From contig OX457052.1 of the NCBI GenBank assembly GCA_949752735.1, positions 10,554,047-10,618,046 on the forward strand: a stretch of 64,000 nt of DNA, given 5' to 3'. Made by a program: the position numbers and the translations under genes. Source of the DNA: Lumbricus terrestris. Its lineage: Eukaryota > Annelida > Clitellata > Crassiclitellata > Lumbricidae. The notes beneath the pieces are model-generated. The model was not told the origin of the DNA. It made no database searches and saw only the letters and a program-made list of their open reading frames with translations. This document shows positions 1 through 12,700 of the stretch, piece by piece; the first letter of the stretch is position 1; each line of letters opens with the position of its first letter.

Positions 1-425
1 CCATATCTTCTTTAGCCTTCCAAAAGCCGCATTTGCCTTTCCAATACGAATCTTTATTTTTTTTATCGCATTTACTGTCGACGGATAGTGTGCTGTCCAG
101 GTAGCAGAAGTCTTCCACTATGTCCACATTTCTATCTGCAATCCTGATCTCATCTGTCTCCCTCCACTTTCCCACCTTCATAATCTTCGTTTTCTCTGGG
201 TTTATGGTCAGACCCACTCTTGCTGCCTCCTCTTCTACTCTGCATGTTAGCTCCTTTATTCCCTCCCATGTGTTGTCCAGCAATGCAATGTCATCCGCAA
301 AATCCAAATCGCTGAGTCTGTCGCCATCTATCCACTTTAATCCAGTATGTCCTTGTCCCGTCGCCCTTTGCATTACCCAGTCCACCACCAGTGCAAAAAT
401 CAATGGTGTCGTGAAGGGCGCTATA
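1..425 (-). mobile_element. Non-LTR retrotransposon reverse transcriptase fragment
   Basis: Translated on the minus strand this reads through the RT palm. LSDLDFADDIALLDNTWEG contains the FADD form of the catalytic YXDD motif. It is followed by VGLTINPEKTKIMKV and the fingers/thumb transition VDIVEDFCYLDSTLSVD. This order is typical of LINE reverse transcriptases. The fragment runs off the left edge and ends next to a LINE-type tail on the plus strand (about 417-445: GGCGCTATATAAATTC then GAAT repeats). It lies in an NCAPD2 intron or upstream of the visible exons. Confidence 0.8.
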
Positions 426-492
426 TAAATTCAATAATGAATGAATGTATAGATTATTGATATGTGTCCATTGTGTTTCTGTTCACCCACAG

Positions 493-704
493 TGCAAAGC
501 GTCGCCTGATAGAACTAATCAAGGCAAGAGACTTGAAGGCGGCCATTTCTTTGTATCAAGCAATCGATAAGCTTTCTGCGCCTGATGTACTGAAAGACGG
601 TAATTCAGGCGAGGAATCGGATGACGTGGATGATGATACGAGTGAGTCATCTTTGTCCAGAGAAGAAAAGAAAATCCTGAATGGTCTGAAGAGCATTTTT
701 CTTG
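493..704 (+). CDS. NCAPD2: NCAPD2 exon a (first in window)
   Basis: The acceptor is a pyrimidine-rich run ending in CACAG and the donor is GTAAGA; start phase 2, end phase 1. It encodes KRRLIELIKARDLKAAISLY, then an acidic Ser/Asp/Glu-rich linker and SREEKKILNGLKSIFLG. Human NCAPD2 has a comparable acidic linker before its mid-protein HEAT repeats. This exon is assigned mainly by phase and position. Confidence 0.8.
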
Positions 705-3700
705 GTAAGAGAAATTATAAGCTCTATTCATTCAAGTATTTAAATAGCGCCTTTTCAAGGAAACTACTCAGAGGCGCTCACCGGGCACCAGCCAATGCAT
801 GTATCTATTACGACTAATCAATGTGTGGGTTGGCCAGTATTGCTATTTTTTATTTACTAGTTTTAAAGATGTTTGACTATAATCCAAAATTCGATTTTCG
901 GTTTCGAAAATGATTTATCAGACTTTACTGTTTGCAAACTGATACTTGAATTCATGCTTAGAATCTTTTTCAAAATTTATAAGGAAAATGATTTATCGGG
1001 CTTTACTGTTTGCAAACTGATATTTGAATTCATGTTTAAAATCTTTTTCAAAATTTATAAGAGATGATTCATGCATTTGTTTTGACTATAAGCTTAACGA
1101 TTGCCGTGAAAAGAAATTAATTGCAACAAATAAATGGTTGGTGCAGTACTGCATTACCTACGTCGTGTTGTATATAAGAGATTGTTGACCCATGGTAACA
1201 CTGGATATCGAGATACACGTGTGTCAATTCGAATGGAACACTGTCACGCGTTCGTCGAATTTTAACACTTTGCGACGGAAAATTGAAAACTAATATAAAT
1301 TTTGTTGTCAACAAACAAGACGGGTTAATTACAGATTGTCTGAACAGATTGTCTTTTAAACACGTTTTTCAAAAATGTCGTCGAATGCAATATGGCTGCC
1401 ATATTTGTTTTCACCAACGACCTTATATACCTACCTACATACAATCATACAATACACACTACACTATATACATACATCTTTGTTTGCACCATCGACCTTA
1501 TATTTATAATACCAGCTGGGAAATTTTTTTTTATTGAGGTAACTTGAAAAACTAATTAGCGGTTTCAAATTGGATTTCTGAATCCGATTACCGGTTTGCC
1601 GAATAAACCAATATTAACGACCGTTATTTTAAATTCGGATATCAATATTGTTCCTGTCAGGACCTTCCTATAAGCATGTTACGTCTGCAGGTTTTTCATT
1701 AATTAGAACCAACGTGTTTGAGGATGAAAGTTTTTTATTTTTCAACTGAACGTTTTCTTCTAACAATTGCCCAGCACATGTTTGTAGAGCTTAGTTCAAC
1801 ACTTGCATTGCAATGTGCTATGCAAACTTCAATTTGATGTATGTATGTGCACTTGTTATCCTCTTCAAGATTACTACTCAGATGCACTCCCGACTATGGC
1901 GCAGACACTGAATCGGAGTTTCATGCCGAAGCGCATGAGCAATTGCAAGTAAAGGGCTTGCCCAAGGTCGTTACGAGGTGGCTTGAGGCGGATTCGAACC
2001 TGCAACCCTCTGGCTGCAAGGCAATGAACTACCCACTAGACCACCGCGCCCCATAATGGGACTCTTAAGTTTGTCAGCTTTGTAAATGCATTGCTATATA
2101 CTTGTTTAAATCCGTAGCTAAACTGTAATATTGCTGTTTTAGATTGTTATCTTGAATTAACTGTTATGATAAGTCTGTCTACTAAATTAGTTATTAAATG
2201 TTTATCAACTTTTGACATTAATTCAGATTATGACTTTATAGTTCCATATAAATTGTTGTTGTTATTATTATTATTATTATCTTGGGAAATTTTAAATTAA
2301 TAAATTTTGTTTATCGTTCTGGACATTGGTATTTGCTGTTAATTTTAAGGGGGCGCAGATTGTGCAAGTCTTTTGGAAGCCGCGGTTAAAGTTAGCGACG
2401 CTATGGAATTAGACGCTAACATTGTGAATCCAGTCTCAAAGCAACAGGTTCTAGTGCAGTACTTGAAGGTAAATGAATTTTAATTTCTACTTCATTTATT
2501 TATTTATTAGGTGTCTCTACTCAGTTGCACTCCTGACCCAACTCTGGCAGAAAGGAACAGATTTTACTTAAACTGTTTAAGGGTTTTTAAATATGAAAAT
2601 GTAATTGAGTTTTATACAGTGTTTATGTTGAGTTGTGTGCCCCTTCAAGATATCTACTCAATTATGCTCCTGATTCAACTCTGGCAGAAAAGAATAGATT
2701 TTACTTAAACTTTAAAAGGGTTTTTAAATATGAAAATGTAATTGAGTTTTATACAGTGTTTAAGTTGAGTTGTGTTCCCCTTCAAGATATCTACTCAATT
2801 TTGCTCCTGACTCAACTTTGGCGGAAAAGAATGGACTTTAAATACTTAAATAATGACTAAGTTTGTACGGGTTTTTAAATACGAAAACTTAATTGATTTT
2901 TAAATAACGTTGAGTTAATTGCCACTTCAAAGATTTCTACTCAGTGGCACTCCTGACCCAACCCAGGCCGAAAAGAACAGACTTTATACATTCTTAAACT
3001 GTTTAATAATGGTGATGTTTGAGTTTGCACGTGCTTTGAAATATGAAAACGTAACTGCGTTTTAAACGACGTTCTTTGATGCTGCAGTTTGCTCAACCTT
3101 CTTTGCACACAATAACTACTGCTTCCACTTTGTGGGGCGCGGTGGTGTAGTGGTGGCATCGTTGCCTTGAAGCCGGAAGGTTCGAGGTTCGAATCCACAT
3201 CAAGTCACTGTGTAGGGACCTTGGGCAAGTCCTTCACTCTCAATTGCTCGGTGCTTCGACGTGACACTCCGATGTGGTGTCCGCTCTGCAGTCGGGAGCG
3301 CCTCTGAGTAGATAGCGTGAAGGGGCGCTATAACAAGTGCACATACAAACATACAAACAAGCACTTGATTGGCAATAACTTTTTCCTGATGGTTTTTCTT
3401 TTGCAGGATTCTCTGAATTTTGTCACCGAAGTCTACAGATCGGTTCCAATCGTCTGTCAACTTCTGTGCTCCAAGGTTTCGTCGGATGTGCTTGAGTCGA
3501 TCGATTTCTTTGTCAGTGGCTACGAGATCGGCGTCACCAGCTGTCAGGCAGGAATTCGGAAGATGTTGCCGTTGGTCTGGTCGAAAGAACAAGGCATCAA
3601 AGACGCCGTCGTTGCCGCCTACAAACGAATCTACCTTGCTCAAAATCCCACTAATCCCCGGTACTTGTTTCGGATTTACTTGCTCCATGTTAGAGTTCGA

Positions 3701-6700
3701 CCATGCGCTGATTGCGCTCGGTGCACACATGAAGCCTGTTTTCACTCCTGTTGAACTATTGTGTTGCATTCTGTGTATTGTATTTTGTATTTAAACATTT
3801 ATAAAACGCCTCTAGTAGGGTGAACCGTTCAGAGGCGCTCCCAGTGCGCAAGGTCCCACGAGAAGAAGCAGGTTTTGAGAAGAGACAGAGCAGAGGAGAG
3901 ACTGTCAGACAGAAGTGTAGAGTGAACAGAAGGAGAAAGAGCATTCCAGAGAGAAGGACCAATTGCGACAAAAGATCGAGACTGAGCCATAGCAGTTCTA
4001 GACCGAGGAACTAATAGGTCAAGTCTGTTGGATGAACGAAGTGGACGATGGGAGGCAGCTGAGTGAGGATGAAGTAAAGCATTAGTCAGATATTTTGGGG
4101 CAAGACCCCTTTGAGACTTTAGTATAACCACTTATAAAGTGTGCTTCTCTGCAGGGCTGTTTTTAAGGAATTTTTAGAACTGCACAACCGCTTCTTTCTC
4201 TTCCCATCCTCCATGGCAAATTACTCTCAATTGGAGGACAATTACCTTTTTCACTAGTTTTAACTGTGCTTCTACAACTGCACAAATCCATTTACAACTG
4301 CACATTTTGTGTAGAATTGCACGTTAAAAAAAGCCCTGCTTCTCGGTGCGAAGGTCTTTCAGATGCACTCCCAGTGCGATCAACTCTGAGAGAATAATGG
4401 GCAGGATTTGAAGCGAGAGAACGATGAGGAAGGACTACCAGAGTGAAATTTGGAGCAGGCAAACTGATGGGGAAACTTGTCCAATGTCCATTCAATAGAT
4501 GGGGAACTATGCAGGCAAAGATTCTGGATTGAGTCAGCGATGTGCTGTATTGGTTTTTCCTGGCACTTTCAGTACTCTCTCGTTTTAGCCCTTTATCGAC
4601 CGAGGATATTGGATGTTCCCCCTCCATATGATTTACTACACTTTGGTTAGCAAAGGGTTAAGGTGTTATGTCAGCTTCATCATTTCATGTATTGGCTGTG
4701 ATATTCTAGATCCTTACATCTGCAAATTCCTTTTAGGCAGCTTACTGTTAGTCCCTCGAGGACTAACAGTATGCTGCCTAATGGATAACAATTGGAGGAA
4801 GTATTCTCATTTCTATTGTTAAAATATTTTCAGGTCACAGGCTGTTGCAGTAGCCAACTCGTTAATATCATTGACAGTTGGAGCTACTCTGGGTGACTTA
4901 ACATCTCTTGAGGAGCTGGTATGTTAGTAGTACTCTTTCATTCACTAATGCAACACCATTTTCCTGTAGGTTTTAGATTTTGAAGCAATTGCTGTGCATG
5001 GGGCAACTGAGACTTTTGCAATGCAGAAGATATGGATTTCATTGATGTTTTCATATCCAAAGTGATATTATATAGTAATAATAATAATTACGACAACTTA
5101 TATGGCACTGTAACACATGCCGTCACAAGGGTGCCTTACAAAATAGCTAACTTACAAGTGTTTTAGCATAGATCTGAAAGAGTCCACTGAGATATAAATC
5201 ACATGTAGTCCGAATCTGAATTTTATATCTAACTATGCTAGAAATGCAAATGAATAAAATGACATCTGAAATTTTGATTAACGCCATCTGATGATGCGGC
5301 ATTGGAGTCCATGATATATCGTAAAGTATTTTAAATACTATTGTAAGCTAATTTAGGTCTTTGCCATCTAATACGTTTGAAGCATTATTAAAATGGCCAA
5401 TTCTGAGATGGTCTTGGCAGCATTGCTTGAGGTGACCTTATTGGTATTTGAATTTTTTAATCACAGCGGCTTGCTTGGAGCTGCCAAGCTTAGAAATGTT
5501 CAAAAAATGTTTCGGGAAGATGAACAATTGACCAGCATCAGGGCTAAGAAGTGAAGCGCTGGAGTTTCTTGAAAATTATTCCCAGTAGTTCATGTTTAAG
5601 GTTAATAAAATCTCTTTTTATTAAGCAAATATATGTTATTGTTTTGTGATTATGTAACGGATTCATTTTGCTTCGTCAGGTTCAAGAGTTTGTCCGCACT
5701 GAAGAGTTGAATGCTCGAGTGATTCAGGTTCTTTGGGAGAAGTTTGCGTTGAAGATTCCACAGACAACTGTCGCAGAAAGTCGAGGGGCTTTGATGCTCC
5801 TGGGAATGGCAGCTGGGTTGGTAACAGAAATTCCATGTGCGGTTTTCGTATGCTCAAATTTATAATCCAGCATCTGAGATATTATCGGTGATGTAGTACA
5901 ATTGAAAGTCTTAACGACTGACAAGAAGAACATTGTCTGGAAGGCAAAGTCTTTGGATGGATTTGCATGCAAACTGCCAATGAGTGACTGACCCGATATG
6001 AGTCGGTAACTTGTATTCATGGATTAATTCATTTATTAGACGACTTCATTGTTTGCATTTCTTTGTACGTGCACTTGTTATAGCGCCCATCCAAGCTCTC
6101 TACTCAGAGGCGCTCCCGACTGCAGTGCGGACACTGCATCGAAGTTTCACGCCGAAGCGCTGAGCAATTGGAAGTGAAGGACTTGCTCAAGGTCCCTATA
6201 TGGCGGCTTGAGGTGCATTCGAACCTGCGGCTGCAAGGCAACGAACATACTCCACTGTACCCACAATGTATAGTGCCTCTTAAGTGGACTACTCGGAGGC
6301 GCTCCCTGCCCCAACGCAGCCAAATAAAACTGTCTTGCGAGGGGAGAGGAATGCATGAGAAGGAGTTCTAAAAAGAAAGCGGATCGTCAAGCATAGACCA
6401 TGAACTGGGGGTTCAGTTTCTTTTGGTTGGTGCAAGTGACTACAGCCATTGCATTCTTGCTTGAGTAATTGAAAGTTAGATATCTTGTTTGAATTGTTTA
6501 GGTCTGAAGTCGAAACAGTCCAAAGCAACATTAGTACGCTGATCAAGGAAGGTCTTGGCCTACGAGCCGAGGAGGATTTCCTTCTAGCAAAAGATACGTG
6601 CACAGCTTTCAGCAAATTGGCTGGAAAGGTAAGACCAGCAACATAGCTTAAAAGTCACGTGTTGAAGTTATATCAGAGGCATTTATCTCCTCTGATTTAC

Positions 6701-9700
6701 TTATTGAGATGTGGGAGCTGCTTGATACCCAGTGACTAGAGAAATTTAGGAAGTCCTTGCTACATCTATTGGGTCTGACTTTGTGTAGGATCTTGCACAA
6801 ACATTGTTGATTTCAGTTGCCAATGATAAGTTTTGGTGTGATTTATCTTTGGTACTACTTTGAAGATTAAAGTTAGTTGATTGTAGAGGTATTAATTCTG
6901 CCCCTAATTTACAATGACTCTCAGATGTCTCATGATGACATTTATTTGTGTGGTCTATGCAATTATGATTGTTTTTTACCAGAGTTACAAATAGTCCCTC
7001 TTTTTTTCTTATCTTTGTCTTCATTTATTATCTTTGTCTTCCTTTCTTATCTAAAGTTTTCCTTTCTTGTCTTTGTCTTCATTTCTTATCTTTGTTTTCC
7101 TTTCTTATCTTTGTCTTCATTTTTTGTCTTTATCTTCTAAAGTTCTTATCTTTGTCTTCCTTTCTTAACTTTGTCTTCATTTCTTATCTTTATCTTCATT
7201 TCTTATCTTTGTCCTCTTTTCTTAACCAGCACAGATCCAGTGTTATTGCTCTGTTCTGCTTTCTTGCCAATGCTGAACTTTGTTTAATGAATGTGTTGGA
7301 TGTTTATTAGAGCAAAGGAGACGCATTGCAGAAGCCGTTCCGGTTGAACCAGGATCACGAATTGTTTCAGAGACTGTCTCATCTGCTCGTCACTGGTACG
7401 GTACCATCTATAGTTTCTCTATTTCCTTGACTGTTGTTTTTGTTGTTTTTCCTACAAGTAGTAGTTCTTCCAAATTAGACAGATACTTGAATTTAGTGTC
7501 AATTCTTACAAAATGCCAGTCCCATCTAATGTTAAAGCACTGATAACTGGATGAAAAGCATTCCATTATTCAGGATAGATTTCTTATATAGTTCTTCCAA
7601 ATTAGACAGATACTTGAATTTAGTGTCAATTCTTACAAAATGCCAGTCCCATCTAATGTTAAAGCACTGATAACTTGATGAAAAGCATTCCATTATTCAG
7701 GATAGATTTCTTATGTGTGAGTGATATCACAGAGTCACATCCTAGTCCTGAAATGAGCTGCAGAAATGTCAATATAGCTTTAAATTTCAACTGACTGAGA
7801 TCTGATGTATTCAAACATTTTTCCGCATGGTACAGAAGTTCTTGGATTTTCGCACATTATGCTGCTTTTAATATCACTTTAGATTTTACTGGATAAATTT
7901 AAAACTGCTTTAAATCTGATATTTAAGTAAGTAAGTAGGTAATTTCTTTATTACTCCACTTGCAAATGCACTATGGGATGTATAAAACATCATTATAATG
8001 CACAGGACTAAAAGTGGTTTTGGAAAAGTTGCCGGGTCTAAGTAAAATGGCCATTTTAGCGGACGGCAAACGGCTGAACCGAGGCACCATTTTTTGTCTT
8101 TTGCCCTCAGTTTCCGATACATTGTACCAATTTTACTAAAAATTAGGCCTAAATGTTAAACATGCGATCCGGCTGAGACCCGGCAACGGCAGGTCACGAA
8201 AATCAATGCCGAGACCCGGACAGACCTGGCCCACTTTCAGTCCTGATAATGTATCAAGATAATAATTGGTAATGAAAAGGTGCAAATTAGATATCACAAG
8301 TTGGATGAAATGACTAAATTATTAGCATAAAACAAGTCATCTCTCTACACCATTTCTGGTGATAAAACATTTCCAATCAAACGGGTGACAGCGTGGTATG
8401 CTACGTAAGTGATCAATTGTTAATTTATTAGGAATGATGAGGGTGGATAGGAGCCACTATGTGCCACTTGCTGAGCAGGCCATCAACCTGATCTATAAGT
8501 TGGCTGAACATCCGGATGCGATCTGCGCTGAAATCGTCAAGAAACAGGCGGCTGCTGTTCTCGGTGCCGCTGCTAAGAAAGGTTAGTAACTGTAATTGTA
8601 ATAAAGCATTTATGTAGCACCACTCAGCGAGTCAGAGTAGTCCCGAGTTCTTGTGACACATGTTTAGTTATCTGTTTTAAAGAGGACTACTTTTTCTGGA
8701 TTAGGACAAAAAGGCTTGCTTTTCTTGTTACAGCTACTCGCATGTTTATGTAAACTAATCTATCTAAGATGATTATTATTGCTTGTGTAAAGAATTTTAC
8801 AAGTTAGAAGGAACAGTTCACAATTGGCACACCTTGTAAAACAACTTTAAAATATTCTTTTATTGGTATGTTCAGATGTTGAGTAACAATCTTCTTTACA
8901 GTTCTGCCCTTAGGCAGGTCCAACAAAACCATTCTTGTCTATTCTGTGCTTTTTCCTTGATTTTCTTTATATCATCGTTCCTTTTCTTCATCCATCAACC
9001 AGTCCATCGTCATCTTTCTTGGTCTTCCTGGTGGTTTCTTTCCATCCAGTAACAATGTTAGTTGTGCAAAAAGGTGCTTTTATTATTTAATTTCACTTCT
9101 AAGTCTGATCACGATGACTAAATGCATGAATTAAACATTTTGCAAGGTTGAATTAAATTCGGGATTTATATCTCTGACTAGCAGAATTCATGCTAAAATT
9201 ATGTGTGCTTTAAGAAAAATTCTGTATTTGAAATCACACTTTGAGCATGTTGGAAGGAGTAAAGCCACAGTTTCATGTAAAAGGTGCCATAGATTGCAGC
9301 ATTGCTGTATTGTGGTTGGTTGACCAGGTCTAGCAGGACCCTCCCCTTTCTGGTCTACCCTTTTTTTGAGGGATCTCTTCACTTACTTAAAGGGTAAACT
9401 TTTTCGTATTTCATGTTATTAAATGTATTTTTTAAATTATTTTTTTGTGAATTCTCGAGTTCATCTCTGTAAATAAACAAGTTTGAATTGAATTTGAATA
9501 GTTTGAGTTGACTTGTGATTTAGTGCAGGTAATTAATCATTACATCCTTAGACTTAAGCAGCCGTTATGATTTATTTAGGACCGGATACATCACTGCCAG
9601 TAACAGACGGGGCGCCTACCGAAGAAATGAAGGACGAGGCTTCTACAGAGGAGAAAAATGTCGCAGAGCTGCTGTGCAGTTTACCGTCAGCCATTCTTAC

Positions 9701-12700
9701 ACGGTTCGTATTCGTCTGCGGTCACGTGGCGTTCAACGAGTTGATCCACCTGGATGTGACGATCTTTGGAGAGCTGAAGCGACGTCACGCGCTGATGGAG
9801 GAGAAGCAGGAGAAAGGCAAAGGACAGAAGAACAAAGCTAACGTTGCCGTCTCCGCAAGCGTCAGTAAAGCCGCAAAGGTTGGGTTTGTTTTTTGTCCAG
9901 GCATTTTTTTAGCATCTATTGTATTGTTGTTGTTGTTGTTGTTTGAAAGCAGCAGTTGTTGCTTGTAAACAGCTTGTCTAAAGGAGATCTGCTGACCAAC
10001 ATTTTGTATTGTATATTGTATTGTAAGATCTGTAAATTTATGAAGCACCTCTCAAAGTGCACAGCAATCAGATTTTAGGTAGTTTCTAATATTAATTAGG
10101 GATGAGAATAAAAGAGATCAGAATTATCGTGTTTGCATCTATTAGGTGACTTTCAAGGAACTTCTCCTCTAAACAAGATTCGTAAGGCTTGCTGACCAAC
10201 ATTTCTGATGAGATGCTGTATAAATAAAGTCTGTTAACTTGAGATTCGATCCAAATATCTGATCTCTGTCTTGAAAGTCATATTTATTATGTGGCAGGTT
10301 ATTTGCTTGTTTTGCAGGCACTTAGTCCGTTAGTTGTTTGCATTATGGCTCCATAGAAATTGTCGTCATTATTATCATTAATTATTATTATTATTGGTTG
10401 CACGCATGTGCGTGAGCCCGCCAGTTGCGACTCCTCCAGTGATGATGTGATATATTTGTTGTACTTACATTTAGCATAATATTATAGACTAGCGCAGAGA
10501 GCGCCTCTGAGTAGTTAGCTTGAAGAGGTGCTATATAAATTCTTGGAATGAATGAATGAATGATTGACTTAAAATTCTCCAGTGGATGTCCAGTTACATT
10601 GACTTGATAGTGTGTGCGTGTGTGTTTGTGTAAAATAGCAGTTATATGGCAATTTTTATGAAATTTGAAGCCACCAGTATTTCATGTTGGTTAAGGATGC
10701 GAAGGATTGCTACAGGGAGGAATATCCCTTATTGTTTAGTTGACTGAAAATTGTAACTAGAAGAAAAAGTTTTGTTGAAAAGATTCATTGTTACGAATGT
10801 CATGTAAGATTAGATGTTGTTGGATGCCACTTGAAGATGACTTCTTTTCTTTTAGGATGCTCAGAACGAAGCTACGATGGAGGAAGAGATGGGATTGGGT
10901 GGCGCAGCAGCTGAAGATGCGGAGGCTGAATACATTCGTAAGATAACCGAGTCGGACATTGTTACAGGTATACCTCGATAGGAATAATAATAATAGTAAT
11001 TATAGTAACAATGATAATTAATTTAAGTTTAATTATAGCAATAATGGTAATTAAAATTAAATCATTCAAGAATGTATAATAGTGCTTCTTCAAGGGAACC
11101 ACTCGAAAGCACTCCCAACTCTTGCGCGGTAAAAAGTACAGTTTTTGTGTTGAATAAAGAATGAACGTTTCTATTGTACCGTAATGGTCATGCCTTTACA
11201 ACGACACAAATAGATGCAGAAACCATTTCTTGGCGGAAATTTGATCAACTTTTTTTAATGAAACTGATTTCATAATTTGAAAGTTCTTTGATTGGTTGTT
11301 TGTATTGTTTATTTTTTATTTTTTCTTGCTTCTCTTGTAGGGAAAGGCAATCTTCTAGCCGTGTTACAGCCGTTTATAATCGCTGTTTGCACAAACCAGT
11401 CCAAGTTCAACCATCCGGATGTCAAGGCCGCGGCCACTCTTGCACTTTCAAAATACATGATTGTTAGGTAAGCAGACAAAGCATTCTTCATTAATTTTAA
11501 AAAAAAATTCTTAGTACTGATTAATTAATTAATTAATATTGGCTGATTGTTCTTTTTCACAATTTTTCTTTGTTGATTGCTTGCTGTAGTAGAGCTATAT
11601 TAATGTTCCATTGTCATTACAGACTGTTACGTGATGATTACACTACGTTGAGTGTGCTCTGCTGTCCATGGTGACTTAATGGTCCTTTTCGCTCGTTCAG
11701 CAACAATGCTGAGCCGTTCGTTCTCTGTGGTTGGTCCAACAACCTGGAACGGGCTTTCCTTGACTATGCGACACTTCCCAAACTGTTCTCTGTTTCAACC
11801 AACTGTTGAGGACTGCTTTTTGGCTTGACCTAGACTGGGAGCACCTCTGAGTATGGATCATGAAGGGGTGCTATATAAAATCCGATGGATCGATTGATTG
11901 ATTGATTGATTGATTGGATCATCTAAAAGAAATGATTCTTTTATTTAATTGGTTGTGTTCACTGTTCACTTTGGATGTTTGTTTTCCAGTTCCGAGTTTT
12001 GTGAGGAGAACTTACCATTGCTGTTCACGATCCTTGAGAAGTCTTCTCATCCGGTTGTTCGAGCGAACGTCATCATCGCACTCGGTGACCTCACTTTCCG
12101 ATTTCCAAATCTCATCGAACCGTGGACCGCTCATATCTACAACCGGTAAGTTGTTGCTTCTTAGGAAGAATTCTGGACTTTCAATCCTGACATTGAGGGA
12201 TTCAAATTCCTGACGTAACAGGAAGAGATGTCTGTTCTATTTTTCAGCCGCTGGCATACTTGGCTGTTAAATGACATTGTCTTTTGTAGATGAGATGTTG
12301 TCAGTAAGTGATTAAGTGGTGGTGGTGGAGAATCTGTCCACGCACTTCGTACTGTACTTCTGAGCAGGAATTTCGTGCCTGTGGCTGCCTCTTGTAGACC
12401 TTGGTTGCCTGCAGGTATTTGTGCAGGGTGGGGCAAAACACAATAGTCAGGGTAAAATTTGCTGAGCAAACACTTGTGGGGGCGCAGTGGTGTAGTTGGT
12501 AATGGGTATGTTCGTTGCCTTGCAGCCGGAAGGTTGCAGGTTCGAATCAACCTCAAGTCGCCACGTAGGGACCCTGGGCAAGTCCTTCACTCACAATTGC
12601 TCAGTGCTTCGGCGTGAAACTCCGATGCAGTGTCCGCGCTGTAGTCGGGAGCGCTTCTGAGTTGAGAGCTTGAAGGGGCGCTATAACAAGAACGCATGCA

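Noticed and set aside
120..428. 102-codon plus-strand ORF
   Set aside because: It is the antisense of the reverse transcriptase fragment, whose minus-strand frame carries the FADD motif.
3200..3769. 189-codon minus-strand ORF
   Set aside because: It is antisense to NCAPD2 exon c and to a SINE. The plus strand carries the conserved protein.
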